Positions 47,822-57,590 are shown, numbered from the stretch's first letter. The stretch: 64,000 bases of DNA from Pseudomonas songnenensis (GCF_003696315.1 NZ_RFFN01000003.1:434001-498000); one strand, 5' to 3'. A program made the numbers and translations. Notes: generated from the letters alone by a model not told the origin.

Positions 47822-49252
47822 ATGCATACCGTAGAAAAGATCGGCGGCACGTCGATGAGCCGCTTCGAGGAAGTTCTCGACAATATCTTCATCGGCCGCC
47901 GGGAAGGCGCGGCGCTGTATCAGCGCATCTTCGTCGTGTCGGCCTACAGCGGCATGACCAACCTGCTGCTGGAACACAAGAAGACCGGCGAGCCCGGTGT
48001 CTATCAGCGTTTCGCCGATGCGCAGAACGAAGGCGCCTGGCGCGAGGCGCTGGAACAGGTGCGCCAGCGCATGCTGGAAAAGAACGCCGAGCTGTTCAGC
48101 TCCGAGTACGAACTGCACGCCGCCAACCAGTTCATCAACTCGCGCATCGACGATGCCAGCGAGTGCATGCACAGCCTGCAGAAGCTCTGCGCCTACGGCC
48201 ACTTCCAGCTCTCCGAACACCTGATGAAGGTGCGCGAGATGCTCGCCTCCCTCGGCGAAGCGCACAGCGCCTTCAACTCGGTGCTGGCGCTCAAGCAGCG
48301 CGGCGTCAATGCACGCCTGGCCGACCTCACCGGCTGGCAGCAGGAAGCGCCGCTGCCGTTCGAGGAAATGATCGCCAGCCATTTCTCCGGCTTCGACCTG
48401 AGCCGCGAACTGGTGGTCGCCACCGGCTATACCCATTGCGCCGAAGGCCTGATGAACACCTACGACCGCGGCTACAGCGAGATCACCTTCGCCCAGATCG
48501 CCGCTGCCACCGGTGCCCATGAGGCGATCATCCACAAGGAATTCCACCTCTCCTCGGCCGACCCGAACCTGGTCGGCGCCGACAAGGTGGTCACCATCGG
48601 CCGCACCAACTACGACGTCGCCGACCAGCTGTCGAACCTCGGCATGGAGGCGATCCACCCGCGTGCGGCCAAGACCCTGCGTCGCGCCGGTGTCGAGCTG
48701 CGCATCAAGAATGCCTTCGAGCCCGAGCATGGCGGCACGCTGATCAGCCAGGACTACAAGTCCGAGAAGCCCTGCGTCGAGATCATCGCCGGGCGCAAGG
48801 ACGTCTTCGGCATCGAGGTGTTCGACCAGGACATGCTCGGCGACATCAGCCACGACATGGAGATCAGCAAGCTGCTCAAGCAGCTCAAGCTCTATGTGGT
48901 GAACAAGGATTCCGACGCCAACAGCATCACCTACTACGCCTCCGGTTCGCGCAAGCTGATCAACCGCGCCGCGCGGCTGATCGAGGAGCACTACCCGGCC
49001 GCCGAGGTCACCGTGCACAACCTGGCGATCGTTTCGGCGATCGGCTCGGACCTCAAGGTCAAGGGCATCCTGGCCAAGACCGTGGCCGCCCTGGCCGAGG
49101 CCGGCATCAGCATCCAGGCGATCCACCAGTCGATCCGTCAGGTGGAAATGCAGTGCGTGGTCAACGAAGAGGACTACGACGCTGCGATCGCCGCGCTGCA
49201 CCGCGCACTGATCGAGCCGGAAAACCACGGCGACGTGATCGCCGCGGCCTAA
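47822..49252 (+). CDS. ask_ect: Ectoine-cluster aspartokinase
   Basis: A 476-residue aspartate kinase. It starts MHTVEKIGGTSMSRFEEVL (K-x-GGTS kinase motif) and ends in two ACT-like repeats (LKLYVVNKDSDAN; VSAIGSDLKVKGILAKTVAA). It phosphorylates aspartate, the entry to the aspartate semialdehyde used by EctB. Ask_Ect forms are known to be less feedback-sensitive than the housekeeping kinase. ATG 47822; its ribosome-binding site is weak. Confidence 0.93.
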   Translation: MHTVEKIGGTSMSRFEEVLDNIFIGRREGAALYQRIFVVSAYSGMTNLLLEHKKTGEPGVYQRFADAQNEGAWREALEQVRQRMLEKNAELFSSEYELHAANQFINSRIDDASECMHSLQKLCAYGHFQLSEHLMKVREMLASLGEAHSAFNSVLALKQRGVNARLADLTGWQQEAPLPFEEMIASHFSGFDLSRELVVATGYTHCAEGLMNTYDRGYSEITFAQIAAATGAHEAIIHKEFHLSSADPNLVGADKVVTIGRTNYDVADQLSNLGMEAIHPRAAKTLRRAGVELRIKNAFEPEHGGTLISQDYKSEKPCVEIIAGRKDVFGIEVFDQDMLGDISHDMEISKLLKQLKLYVVNKDSDANSITYYASGSRKLINRAARLIEEHYPAAEVTVHNLAIVSAIGSDLKVKGILAKTVAALAEAGISIQAIHQSIRQVEMQCVVNEEDYDAAIAALHRALIEPENHGDVIAAA

Positions 49253-49270
49253 GCGCAGCGTCACCTGAAG

Positions 49271-49294
49271 CGCCGGGCTCGTCCCGGCGTTTTG
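49271..49294 (+). terminator. Terminator after the ectoine operon
   Basis: CGCCGGG-CTCGT-CCCGGCG (49271-49289) is followed by TTTTGCTG, a clear intrinsic terminator 18 bp after the ask_ect stop. Confidence 0.88.
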
Positions 49295-49416
49295 CTGTCC
49301 GGCGCATGACGCCGATCAATACCGCAGGCACCGCGCAGGATGAGTATGGAGACAAGAAGCACGTCACGCTTTACGCCTGACCTGCTCGCCGGCTTATCCA
49401 CCATGCAGGAGTTGCC

Positions 49417-49635
49417 ATGTTTCCCGAGTACCGCGACCTGATCACCCGTCTCAAGGCCGACAACAAGACCTTTGCCCGCCTGTTCGATGAGCACAACGAG
49501 CTGGATCAACGGGTCAAGAACATCGAAGCGCACATCGTGCCCGGCACCGACAGCGAGGTGGAAAACCTGAAGAAGGAGAAACTGCAGCTCAAGGACCGTC
49601 TCTACCAGATGCTCAAGGACGCGTCTGCCGCCTGA
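49417..49635 (+). CDS. YdcH family (DUF465) small protein
   Basis: A 72-residue helical protein: MFPEYRDLITRLKADNKTFA, then FDEHNELDQRVKNIEAHI and LKKEKLQLKDRLYQML. This is the DUF465/YdcH pattern, probably a coiled coil, with no known activity. AGGAG lies 5 bases before the ATG. It is single-gene, between two terminators. Confidence 0.9.
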   Translation: MFPEYRDLITRLKADNKTFARLFDEHNELDQRVKNIEAHIVPGTDSEVENLKKEKLQLKDRLYQMLKDASAA

Positions 49636-49643
49636 CCCCCCGG

Positions 49644-49663
49644 CGCCCCGCCCAGGCGGGGCG
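49644..49663 (+). terminator. Terminator-like hairpin after the YdcH gene
   Basis: CGCCCCGCC-CA-GGCGGGGCG (49644-49663) is a very stable stem with a tiny loop, 9 bases after the ydcH stop. There is no T-run, so its strength as a terminator is uncertain. Confidence 0.6.
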
Positions 49664-49762
49664 TCCCTGGCCTCATTGCAAATATCGCGGACGACGCGCA
49701 ATCGGCCGGCAAGCGCAGTAAAATGCCGCGCTTCTCCGATGCCCTCCTGCGAGTCACGCGCC

Positions 49763-51136
49763 ATGAGCACCCCCTACCGCACCGAGCTGCTGTCGCCCGC
49801 CGGCACGCTAAAATCCATGCGCTACGCCTTCGCCTACGGCGCCGATGCGGTGTACGCCGGGCAGCCGCGTTACAGCCTGCGTGTGCGCAACAACGAGTTC
49901 GACCACGCCAACCTCAAGCTCGGCATCGACGAGGCCCACGCGCTGGGCAAGCAGTTCTACGTGGTGGTCAACATCGCCCCGCACAACGCCAAGCTGAAGA
50001 CCTTCATCAAGGACCTGGAGCCGGTGGTGGCGATGGGCCCGGATGCGCTGATCATGTCCGATCCCGGCCTGATCATGCTGGTGCGCCAGCATTTCCCGCA
50101 GATGACCATTCACCTCTCCGTGCAGGCCAACGCGGTGAACTGGGCGACGGTGAAGTTCTGGGAAAGCCAGGGCGTCAGCCGCGTGATCCTCTCCCGCGAG
50201 CTGTCGCTGGAGGAGATCGGCGAGATCCGCGAGCAGGTACCGGGCATGGAGCTGGAAGTGTTCGTCCACGGCGCGCTGTGCATGGCCTACTCCGGCCGCT
50301 GCCTGCTGTCGGGCTACATCAACAAGCGCGATCCCAACCAGGGCAGCTGCACCAACGCCTGCCGCTGGGAGTACAAGACCCACGAAGCGAAGGAGAACGA
50401 GATCGGCGACATCGTGCACAAGTACGAGCCGATCGCCGTGCAACAGGCCGAGCCGAGCAGCCCTGAACCGACCCTAGGCGTCGGCGCGCCAACCGATGAA
50501 GTGTTCCTGCTCGAAGATAGCAGCCGTCCGGGCGAATTCATGTCCGCCTTCGAGGACGAGCACGGCACCTACATCATGAACTCCAAGGACCTCCGTGCCG
50601 TGCAGCACGTCGAGCGCCTGGTGCAGATGGGCGTGCACTCGCTGAAGATCGAGGGCCGCACCAAGAGCCACTACTACGTGGCGCGCACCGCGCAGGTCTA
50701 CCGCAAGGCCATCGACGATGCGCTCGCCGGCCGGCCATTCGACAAGTCGCTGATGGATACCCTCGAATCCCTCGCCCACCGTGGCTACACCGAGGGCTTC
50801 CTGCGCCGCCATGTGCATGACGAATACCAGAACTACGAACGCGGCTTCTCGCTCTCCGAGCGCCAGCAGTTCGTTGGCGAGCTGACCGGCGAGCGGCGCA
50901 ACGGTCTGGCTGAAGTGACGGTGAAGAACCGTTTCACCGTTGGCGACAAGCTGGAGCTGATGACGCCGCAGGGCAACCTGAACCTGCGCCTGGAGCAACT
51001 GGAGAACAAGCGCGGCGAAGCCATCGAGGTGGCCCCGGGCGACGGTCACACCGTCTACCTGCCGGTGCCGGAAGACGTGGACCTGCGCTACGCGCTGCTG
51101 ATGCGCGAGCTCGAAGGCAGCACCACCCGCGGCTGA
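49763..51136 (+). CDS. trhP: U32 peptidase family protein, TrhP/YegQ type
   Basis: A 457-residue member of the U32 family. MSTPYRTELLSPAGTLKSMR, YAFAYGADAVYAGQPRYSLR and the four-Cys region EVFVHGALCMAYSGRCLLSG ... GSCTNACRWEY are diagnostic. Recent work assigns YegQ/TrhP to prephenate-dependent tRNA hydroxylation (ho5U), not proteolysis. A PAO1 homologue holds the same place (PA5440, from memory). ATG 49763 is preceded by a TAAAAT-like -10 near 49719. Confidence 0.9.
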   Translation: MSTPYRTELLSPAGTLKSMRYAFAYGADAVYAGQPRYSLRVRNNEFDHANLKLGIDEAHALGKQFYVVVNIAPHNAKLKTFIKDLEPVVAMGPDALIMSDPGLIMLVRQHFPQMTIHLSVQANAVNWATVKFWESQGVSRVILSRELSLEEIGEIREQVPGMELEVFVHGALCMAYSGRCLLSGYINKRDPNQGSCTNACRWEYKTHEAKENEIGDIVHKYEPIAVQQAEPSSPEPTLGVGAPTDEVFLLEDSSRPGEFMSAFEDEHGTYIMNSKDLRAVQHVERLVQMGVHSLKIEGRTKSHYYVARTAQVYRKAIDDALAGRPFDKSLMDTLESLAHRGYTEGFLRRHVHDEYQNYERGFSLSERQQFVGELTGERRNGLAEVTVKNRFTVGDKLELMTPQGNLNLRLEQLENKRGEAIEVAPGDGHTVYLPVPEDVDLRYALLMRELEGSTTRG

Positions 51137-51141
51137 CGCCG

Positions 51142-53973
51142 CTAGCGCAGCAACTCGGCGAACTGTTCGGCCGGCACCGGCGGGCTGAGCAGGTAGCCCT
51201 GAATCTCGTCGCAGTGGTTGGCCTTGAGGAAGTCCATCTGCGCCTGGGTTTCGACCCCCTCGGCCACCACCTTGCGTTCCAGGCTGTGGACCATGGCGAT
51301 GATCGCCCGGGTAATCGCTGCGTCCTGGCTGGAATGCTCCAGCTCGCTGATGAAGGAACGGTCGATCTTCACGTAGTCCACCGGGAAGCGCTTGAGGTAG
51401 CTCAGCGACGAGAAACCGGTGCCGAAGTCGTCGATGGCCAACTTCACACCCAGCGCGCGCAGCTGTTCGCTGATGCTGATGGCATTGTCGATGTCGTCGA
51501 GCAGCTGGCTCTCGGTCAGCTCCAGTTCCAGCATGGTCGCCGGCAACCCGGTTTCCTCCAGCACCTGACGCACCAGGCTGACGAAGTTGCCCTGGCGTAG
51601 CTGCTTGACCGACAGATTCACCGATACGCGGATCGCGGCCAGCCCGTCCTGCTGCCACTGGCGCGCCTGACGGCAGGCCTCGCGCAACACGAACTCGCCA
51701 AGCGGAATGATCAGCCCGGTTTCTTCGGCCAGCGGAATGAATTGCGCCGGCGCCACCAGCCCCAGCTCCGGGTGACGCCAGCGCACCAGTGCCTCGGCGG
51801 CTTCCAGGCTGTCGTCCGCGAGGCTCAGCCGCGGCTGGTAGAACACCTCCAGCTGCCCCACCTCCAGTGCCTTGCGCAGCTGATTCTCCAGCTGCAGGTA
51901 CTGCATGCTCGAGGCCTGCGGCCGGTCGGTGAAGAACTGCAGGGTGTTACCGCCCAGATGCTTGGCCTGCTGCATGGCGATGTTCGCCTGGCGCAGCAGC
52001 ACCTCTGCATCGCGGCTGTTGTCCGGCAACAGGCTGACGCCGATGGAAGCACTGATCACCAGCTCCTGCTCGTCGATGATCATCGGCTTGCGGATCCGCT
52101 GCAGCACCCGGCTGCCGAGATGCGCCAGGCTGCTGAGGCTGCCGTAGGCATCGAGCAGCACGACGAACTCGTCGCCGGACAGGCGCGCAATGGTGTTCGC
52201 TTCCGTCAGGGTCATGGACAACCGACGCGAGACTTCGCGCAGCAACGCATCGGCCGCCTCATGACCGAGGCTTTCGTTGAGCAGCTTGAAGCGGTCCAAA
52301 TCGATGTACAGCACCGCCAGATTGCGCCCGCTACGCCGGACGCGCTGGCAGGCCTCATGCAGGCGCTCCTTGAACAGGCCGCGGTTGGCCAGGCCGGTCA
52401 GGTCATCGTAATGGGTCAGGTAGCGCAGGCGCTCCTCGATCTTGCGCCGCACGCTGAGATCGGAAATGAACGCGACCACGTGGGTAACGCTGTTGCCGGC
52501 ATCGCGTACTTCGCGCAGCTGCACCCACTGCGGGTAGATCTCCCCGCTCTTGCGCATCTCGATCAGCTCGCCCTGCCACTGGCCGTGGCGCTCCAGTGCG
52601 TCGCGCATCGCCGCGTACTGGCGCTGGCTTTCCGGCGAGCCGGCGATTCGCGCGATGCTGCGGCCGAGCAGTTCCTCGCGCTCATAGCCGGAGAGCGCGC
52701 AGCACGCGTCATTGACGGCCAGCACCCGGTAATTGGCGTCCATGATCACCATGCCTTCGCTGGCCGCCTCGAACACCGTGGCGGCCAGGCGTTGCTGCTC
52801 GGCCTGGCGGCGGACCTCACTGATGTCGCGGCGGGTGCCGATCATGCGCAGCGCGCGGCCGGAAGCATCGCGCTGGATCACCCGGCCTCGATCCTCGAGG
52901 CAGAGCTCGCTGCCATCGGCGCGCAGCGCGCGATATTCGACGGCGAACTGCTCGGTTTCGCCCTTCAGGTGAGCAATCAGGGTGGCACGCACGCGGTCCA
53001 GGTCGCCCGGATGGATGTCCGGCAGCGGCGAGCCATTATCGTCGTGGCGTTGCTGCCGCCCGATGCCGAACACCACTTCCAGACGGGAATAGTGCACCCG
53101 GTTGTGCTGCAGGTCCCAGTCCCACAAGCCAAGCCCGCTCGCATCCAGCGCCAGATTCAACCGGGCCTCGCTCTCGCCGAGCTCTGCGGTTCGCTCGTCC
53201 ACGCGCTGCTCGAGACTGTCGTAGGCGCGCTGCAGCTGCTGCTCGGCGTGACGGCGCTGCTCGACCTCCTTGGCCAGCCTGACGTTCAGTCGCTCAGAAT
53301 CGCGCCCAACCTTCTCCAGCCGCTCGATCAACTGCAGCTTGTGCCAGCGCTGCTCCAGACTGTCGCTGAGCAGACGGCTGATCTGCCAGGCAATCAGGCT
53401 GAGCGTCGCCAGCACGATCAACGCCAGCAGACCCCAGCCCTGCTGCAGCGGATGACCGCTGTTGACCAGCAGCAAGCCGGTCGGCAACAGGCTCGGCACG
53501 GCGAAACTGAAGAACGCGGGTAGGCTGACGCCATAGGCGACACTGGCGGCTACCACCACCGAGCCGATCAGACCATAGAGCAGCGCCTGGGTAACGAACG
53601 CATCGGCCGGCACCAGCGCGACCATGGCATAACAGAGACTCAGGGCAGAGGCTGCACTGCCCAGCATGAAGCGCCAACGCCAGTACGGCGCGGCCTGCAA
53701 CTCGGTGCTGGCGCGGTTGAACGCCATGACTTGCTGCAGTCGCAACAGACCCAAGGCGAGCATCCATGACAGCCAGACAGCTAGCCCGACACCCGCCTGC
53801 TCGCCCCACAGCACAACGCCACAAGCCAGCGTGGTCAGCAACAGCAGCACGGCGGGGAGGCGGGAGCCGCGGTAGAGCAGCCGCGTACGCTCAGCGGTCT
53901 GATCGAACAGCGCTTGCGCATCAGGCAGAAGCTGGGCCGATGCAGGGCAAGCGGCTCTAACGAAATCGGTCAT
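51142..53973 (-). CDS. Membrane PAS-GGDEF-EAL protein with degenerate GGDEF
   Basis: A 943-residue cyclic-di-GMP protein. Up to seven hydrophobic segments fill residues about 30-200; a coiled coil (205-270), two PAS domains (about 275-395 and 405-520), GGDEF (525-690) and EAL (700-940) follow. The cyclase motif is SGDEF rather than GGDEF, and no RxxD I-site is seen before it. The phosphodiesterase motifs are intact: EALVRWRHP, NLSVKQL, ELTES, DDFGTGFSSLSYL and KIDRSF. It probably degrades c-di-GMP in response to a membrane or PAS signal. ATG 53971-53973; it converges with trhP 5 bp away. Confidence 0.9.
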   Translation of the reverse strand: MTDFVRAACPASAQLLPDAQALFDQTAERTRLLYRGSRLPAVLLLLTTLACGVVLWGEQAGVGLAVWLSWMLALGLLRLQQVMAFNRASTELQAAPYWRWRFMLGSAASALSLCYAMVALVPADAFVTQALLYGLIGSVVVAASVAYGVSLPAFFSFAVPSLLPTGLLLVNSGHPLQQGWGLLALIVLATLSLIAWQISRLLSDSLEQRWHKLQLIERLEKVGRDSERLNVRLAKEVEQRRHAEQQLQRAYDSLEQRVDERTAELGESEARLNLALDASGLGLWDWDLQHNRVHYSRLEVVFGIGRQQRHDDNGSPLPDIHPGDLDRVRATLIAHLKGETEQFAVEYRALRADGSELCLEDRGRVIQRDASGRALRMIGTRRDISEVRRQAEQQRLAATVFEAASEGMVIMDANYRVLAVNDACCALSGYEREELLGRSIARIAGSPESQRQYAAMRDALERHGQWQGELIEMRKSGEIYPQWVQLREVRDAGNSVTHVVAFISDLSVRRKIEERLRYLTHYDDLTGLANRGLFKERLHEACQRVRRSGRNLAVLYIDLDRFKLLNESLGHEAADALLREVSRRLSMTLTEANTIARLSGDEFVVLLDAYGSLSSLAHLGSRVLQRIRKPMIIDEQELVISASIGVSLLPDNSRDAEVLLRQANIAMQQAKHLGGNTLQFFTDRPQASSMQYLQLENQLRKALEVGQLEVFYQPRLSLADDSLEAAEALVRWRHPELGLVAPAQFIPLAEETGLIIPLGEFVLREACRQARQWQQDGLAAIRVSVNLSVKQLRQGNFVSLVRQVLEETGLPATMLELELTESQLLDDIDNAISISEQLRALGVKLAIDDFGTGFSSLSYLKRFPVDYVKIDRSFISELEHSSQDAAITRAIIAMVHSLERKVVAEGVETQAQMDFLKANHCDEIQGYLLSPPVPAEQFAELLR

Positions 53974-54224
53974 GGCTGTTGTTCTAATAGTAGCTGCACC
54001 CGAATGAGGCTCCTCGGAAACCACGGGCGATAATGGCACGTTGCTAGCGTTGCGTCATACGGCGACACGTCGGAAAAAGTGTCGAAGCTCACATTCGCCG
54101 ACCGGCGGACGCAGGCTGATGCACCCTTCCCAGCCGCCCCGGGGCGCCCTTTCCGGACCCGAAACGGCGCGGCAACGGACCACAGGAACGAGCGCAGCGC
54201 GGGCATTTCCAATAGAATGCCGCG

Positions 54225-56414
54225 ATGCATGACGATCTCTCTCTCCTCCTGAATTCCCTCAACGATGCTCAGCGCCAGGCCGTGGCCGCGCCGCTGGGAC
54301 GTCAACTGGTATTGGCTGGCGCTGGCTCGGGCAAGACCCGCGTACTGGTGCACCGGATCGCCTGGCTGAATCAGGTCGAACGCGCCTCGCTGCACTCGAT
54401 CCTGTCGGTGACCTTCACCAACAAGGCTGCCGCCGAGATGCGCCAGCGCATTGAGCAGTTGCTGCACGTCAACCCGCAGGGCATGTGGGTCGGCACCTTC
54501 CACGGCCTGGCCCACCGCCTGCTGCGGGCGCACTGGCAGGAAGCCAAGCTGGCGCAGAATTTCCAGATCCTCGACTCCGATGACCAGCAACGCCTGGTCA
54601 AGCGGGTGATCCGTGAACTCGGCCTCGATGAGCAGCGCTGGCCGGCACGGCAGGCCCAGTGGTGGATCAACGCGCAGAAGGATGAAGGCCTGCGGCCGCG
54701 CAACATCCAGGCCGGCGGCGATCTGTTCCTCGCCACCCAGCTGAAGATTTACGAAGCCTACGAAGAGGCCTGCGCCCGCGCCGGCGTCATCGACTTCTCC
54801 GAGCTGCTGCTGCGTGCCCTGGACCTGTGGCGCGACCACCCCGGCCTGCTCGAGCACTACCAGCGGCGCTTCCGCCATGTGCTGGTGGATGAGTTCCAGG
54901 ACACCAACGCCGTGCAGTACGCCTGGCTGCGCCTGCTGGCCAAGGGCGGCGAAAGCCTGATGGTGGTCGGCGACGACGACCAGTCGATCTACGGCTGGCG
55001 CGGCGCGCGGATCGAGAACCTGCATCAGTTCAGCGCCGATTTCCCTGACGCCGAAACCATCCGTCTGGAGCAGAACTACCGCTCCACCGCCTGCATCCTC
55101 AAGGCGGCGAACGCGCTGATCGCCAACAATCAGGGCCGTCTCGGCAAGGAACTCTGGACCTCCGGCTGCGAGGGCGAGCCGATCAGCCTGTACGCCGCGT
55201 TCAACGAGCACGACGAAGCGCGCTACGTGGTCGAGAGCATCGAGAAGGCCATCCGCGACGGCATGAGCCGCAGCGAGATCGCCATCCTCTACCGCTCCAA
55301 CGCCCAGTCGCGGGTGCTGGAAGAGGCGCTGCTGCGCGAGAAGATCCCCTACCGCATCTACGGCGGCCAGCGCTTCTTCGAGCGCGCCGAGATCAAGAAC
55401 GCCATGGCCTACCTGCGCCTGATCCAGACCCGCGACAACGACGCGGCGCTGGAGCGGGTGATCAACGTGCCGGCCCGCGGCATCGGTGAGAAGACCGTCG
55501 AATGCCTGCGCCAGTTGGCGCGTGAGCAGGGCCTGTCGATGTGGGCGGCGCTGCATCAGGCGGTCGGCACCAAGGCGGTTTCCGGCCGTGCGGCCAGTGC
55601 ACTGAACGGCTTCGTCGAGCTGGTCGACACCCTGGCGCTGAAGGTCGAAGGCATGCAGCTGCACAACATGGCGCAGCTGGTCATCGAACAGTCCGGCCTG
55701 CTGGCCTATCACCGCGACGAGAAGGGCGAGAAGGCCCAGGCGCGGGTAGAGAACCTCGAGGAACTGGTTTCCGCCGCACGCGCCTTCGACAGCTACAGCG
55801 AAGAGGACGACGACGTCCAGTCGCCGCTGGCCGCCTTCCTCGACCACGCCTCGCTGGAGGCCGGCGAACAGCAGGCCGGCGACCACGAGGACAGCGTGCA
55901 GCTGATGACCCTGCACAGTGCCAAGGGCCTGGAGTTCCCGCTGGTGTTCCTGGTCGGCATGGAAGAAGGCCTGTTCCCGCACAAGATGAGCCTGGAGGAA
56001 TCCGGCCGTCTGGAAGAGGAACGCCGCCTGGCCTACGTCGGCATCACCCGCGCCATGCAGCAGCTGGTGATCACCTACGCCGAAACCCGCCGGCTCTACG
56101 GCAGCGAGACCTACAACAAGATCTCCCGTTTCGTCCGCGAAGTGCCGCCTGCGCTGATCCAGGAAGTGCGCCTGAGCAATACCGTGACGCGCTCGTTCAG
56201 TGGCAAGAGCATGAGCGGCTCCTCGCTGTTCGACGGCGCCGGCGTGCCGGAAACGCCGTTCAGCCTCGGCCAGCGCGTGCGTCATTCGCTGTTCGGCGAA
56301 GGCACCATCCTCAACTTCGAAGGCTCCGGTGCCCAGGCCCGGGTGCAGGTGAATTTCGAAGACGAGGGCAGCAAATGGCTGATGCTCAGTTACGCAAAAC
56401 TTGAAGCCCTATGA
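54225..56414 (+). CDS. uvrD: DNA helicase II (UvrD)
   Basis: A 729-residue superfamily 1A helicase for nucleotide excision and mismatch repair. Motif I AGAGSGKTRVLVHRI, motif II LVDEFQDTN, motif III GDDDQSIYGWRG, motif IV LEQNYRST, motif V LMTLHSAKGLEF and motif VI YVGITRAMQ are intact, and the C-terminal Tudor-like tail (GTILNFEGSGAQARVQVNFE) is present. TAGAAT at 54213-54218 lies just before the ATG, with no Shine-Dalgarno. The 251-bp gap to the divergent GGDEF/EAL gene shows no clear LexA box. Confidence 0.96.
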   Translation: MHDDLSLLLNSLNDAQRQAVAAPLGRQLVLAGAGSGKTRVLVHRIAWLNQVERASLHSILSVTFTNKAAAEMRQRIEQLLHVNPQGMWVGTFHGLAHRLLRAHWQEAKLAQNFQILDSDDQQRLVKRVIRELGLDEQRWPARQAQWWINAQKDEGLRPRNIQAGGDLFLATQLKIYEAYEEACARAGVIDFSELLLRALDLWRDHPGLLEHYQRRFRHVLVDEFQDTNAVQYAWLRLLAKGGESLMVVGDDDQSIYGWRGARIENLHQFSADFPDAETIRLEQNYRSTACILKAANALIANNQGRLGKELWTSGCEGEPISLYAAFNEHDEARYVVESIEKAIRDGMSRSEIAILYRSNAQSRVLEEALLREKIPYRIYGGQRFFERAEIKNAMAYLRLIQTRDNDAALERVINVPARGIGEKTVECLRQLAREQGLSMWAALHQAVGTKAVSGRAASALNGFVELVDTLALKVEGMQLHNMAQLVIEQSGLLAYHRDEKGEKAQARVENLEELVSAARAFDSYSEEDDDVQSPLAAFLDHASLEAGEQQAGDHEDSVQLMTLHSAKGLEFPLVFLVGMEEGLFPHKMSLEESGRLEEERRLAYVGITRAMQQLVITYAETRRLYGSETYNKISRFVREVPPALIQEVRLSNTVTRSFSGKSMSGSSLFDGAGVPETPFSLGQRVRHSLFGEGTILNFEGSGAQARVQVNFEDEGSKWLMLSYAKLEAL

Positions 56415-56440
56415 GGTTGACGCTAACGTCAACGCCTCAT
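56411..56440 (+). terminator. Hairpin overlapping the uvrD stop codon
   Basis: ATGAGGTTGACG (56411-56422) pairs with CGTCAA and CCTCAT (56427-56440) around the loop CTAA, with a two-base bulge. It begins on the uvrD stop and has no T-run. It may limit readthrough into the TRAP binding-protein gene. Confidence 0.45.
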
Positions 56441-56469
56441 ACAACAAGAAAGACCAAGGAAACCGACCC

Positions 56470-57573
56470 ATGAAACGCCGCCATCTGTTCGGTGCTGCCG
56501 CTGCCTTGCTTGCTACCCTCGGCCTTGCCGGCTGCAATGACGACAAGAACGTCGAAAACGCCGGCCAACAAGCCGCCAGCGAACCCGCCAAAACCTACAC
56601 CTGGAAAATGGTCACCGCCTGGCCGAAGAACTACCCGGGCCTGGGCACCGCCGCCGAGCGCCTGGCCGACCGCGTCAAGGTGATGAGCGACGGCCGCCTG
56701 ACCATCAAGGTTTACGCTGCCGGCGAGCTGGTGCCGGCGCTGGAAGTGTTCGATGCCGTTTCCCGCGGCACCGCCGAACTGGGTCACGGCGCCGCCTACT
56801 ACTGGAAAGGCAAGGTCCCGACCGCGCAGTTCTTCACATCGGTCCCGTTCGGGCTGTCCGCCATCGAAATGAACGCCTGGCTCAGCAAAGGCGACGGCCA
56901 GAAGTTCTGGGAGGAAGCGTATGCACCCTTCGGCGTGAAGCCGATGGTGGTCGGCAACACCGGCATGCAGATGGGCGGCTGGTACAACAAGGAAATCAAT
57001 GCACTGGGCGACCTGCGCGGGCTGAAGATCCGCATGCCGGGCCTGGGCGGCGAAGTGCTGGCGCGCCTCGGCGCAACCACCGTGAACCTGCCTGGCGGCG
57101 AAGTGTTCACCGCGCTGCAGACCGGCGCCATCGACGCCACTGACTGGGTCAGCCCGTACAACGATCTGGCCTTTGGTCTGCACAAGGCGGCCAAGTACTA
57201 CTACTACCCGGGCTGGCAGGAGCCGCAGGCGGTGCTGGAACTGCTGGTCAACCAGAAGGCGATGGATACCCTGCCCGAGGACCTGCAGGCCATCCTCACC
57301 GAGGCAACCCGTGCGGCCAGCCGCGACATGATGGACGACTACGTCTACAACAACGCCCTGGCGCTGGAACAGCTCAAGCAGCAGGGCGTGGAGCTCAAGC
57401 GCTTCCCTGACGAAGTGCTCGACGCCATGCAGGAGCAGTCGGAGCTGGTGCTTGGCGAGCTGGCCGCGCAGAGCGAGCTGAACGGCCGTATCTGGGCCTC
57501 GATGAAAGCCTTCCAGGAACAGGTCAAGCCGATGCACGAGATCTCCGAGAAAGAACTGTACAACTGGCGTTGA
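56470..57573 (+). CDS. TRAP transporter substrate-binding lipoprotein (orphan)
   Basis: A 367-residue DctP-type binding protein. The N-terminus MKRRHLFGAAAALLATLGLAGC ends in a lipobox LAGC, so it should be lipid-anchored. The body has TYTWKMVTAWPKNYPGLG, RLTIKVYAAGELVPALEVFD, KIRMPGLGGEVLARLG and ATDWVSPYNDL, the pattern of binding proteins for 2-oxo and related carboxylic acids that dimerise. No dctQ/dctM membrane genes are nearby. ATG 56470 has AAGGA 9 bases upstream; the frame is open back to the uvrD stop. Confidence 0.9.
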   Translation: MKRRHLFGAAAALLATLGLAGCNDDKNVENAGQQAASEPAKTYTWKMVTAWPKNYPGLGTAAERLADRVKVMSDGRLTIKVYAAGELVPALEVFDAVSRGTAELGHGAAYYWKGKVPTAQFFTSVPFGLSAIEMNAWLSKGDGQKFWEEAYAPFGVKPMVVGNTGMQMGGWYNKEINALGDLRGLKIRMPGLGGEVLARLGATTVNLPGGEVFTALQTGAIDATDWVSPYNDLAFGLHKAAKYYYYPGWQEPQAVLELLVNQKAMDTLPEDLQAILTEATRAASRDMMDDYVYNNALALEQLKQQGVELKRFPDEVLDAMQEQSELVLGELAAQSELNGRIWASMKAFQEQVKPMHEISEKELYNWR

Positions 57574-57590
57574 GCCAGCTGCAGCACAAG

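Noticed and set aside
49306-49380. 24-codon ORF between ask_ect and the YdcH gene
   Set aside because: It starts inside the ask_ect terminator region, has no Shine-Dalgarno and no recognisable pattern.
53974-54224. LexA box between the GGDEF/EAL gene and uvrD
   Set aside because: No CTGT-N8-ACAG palindrome could be found; CTGTTGTTCTAATAG has no matching right half.
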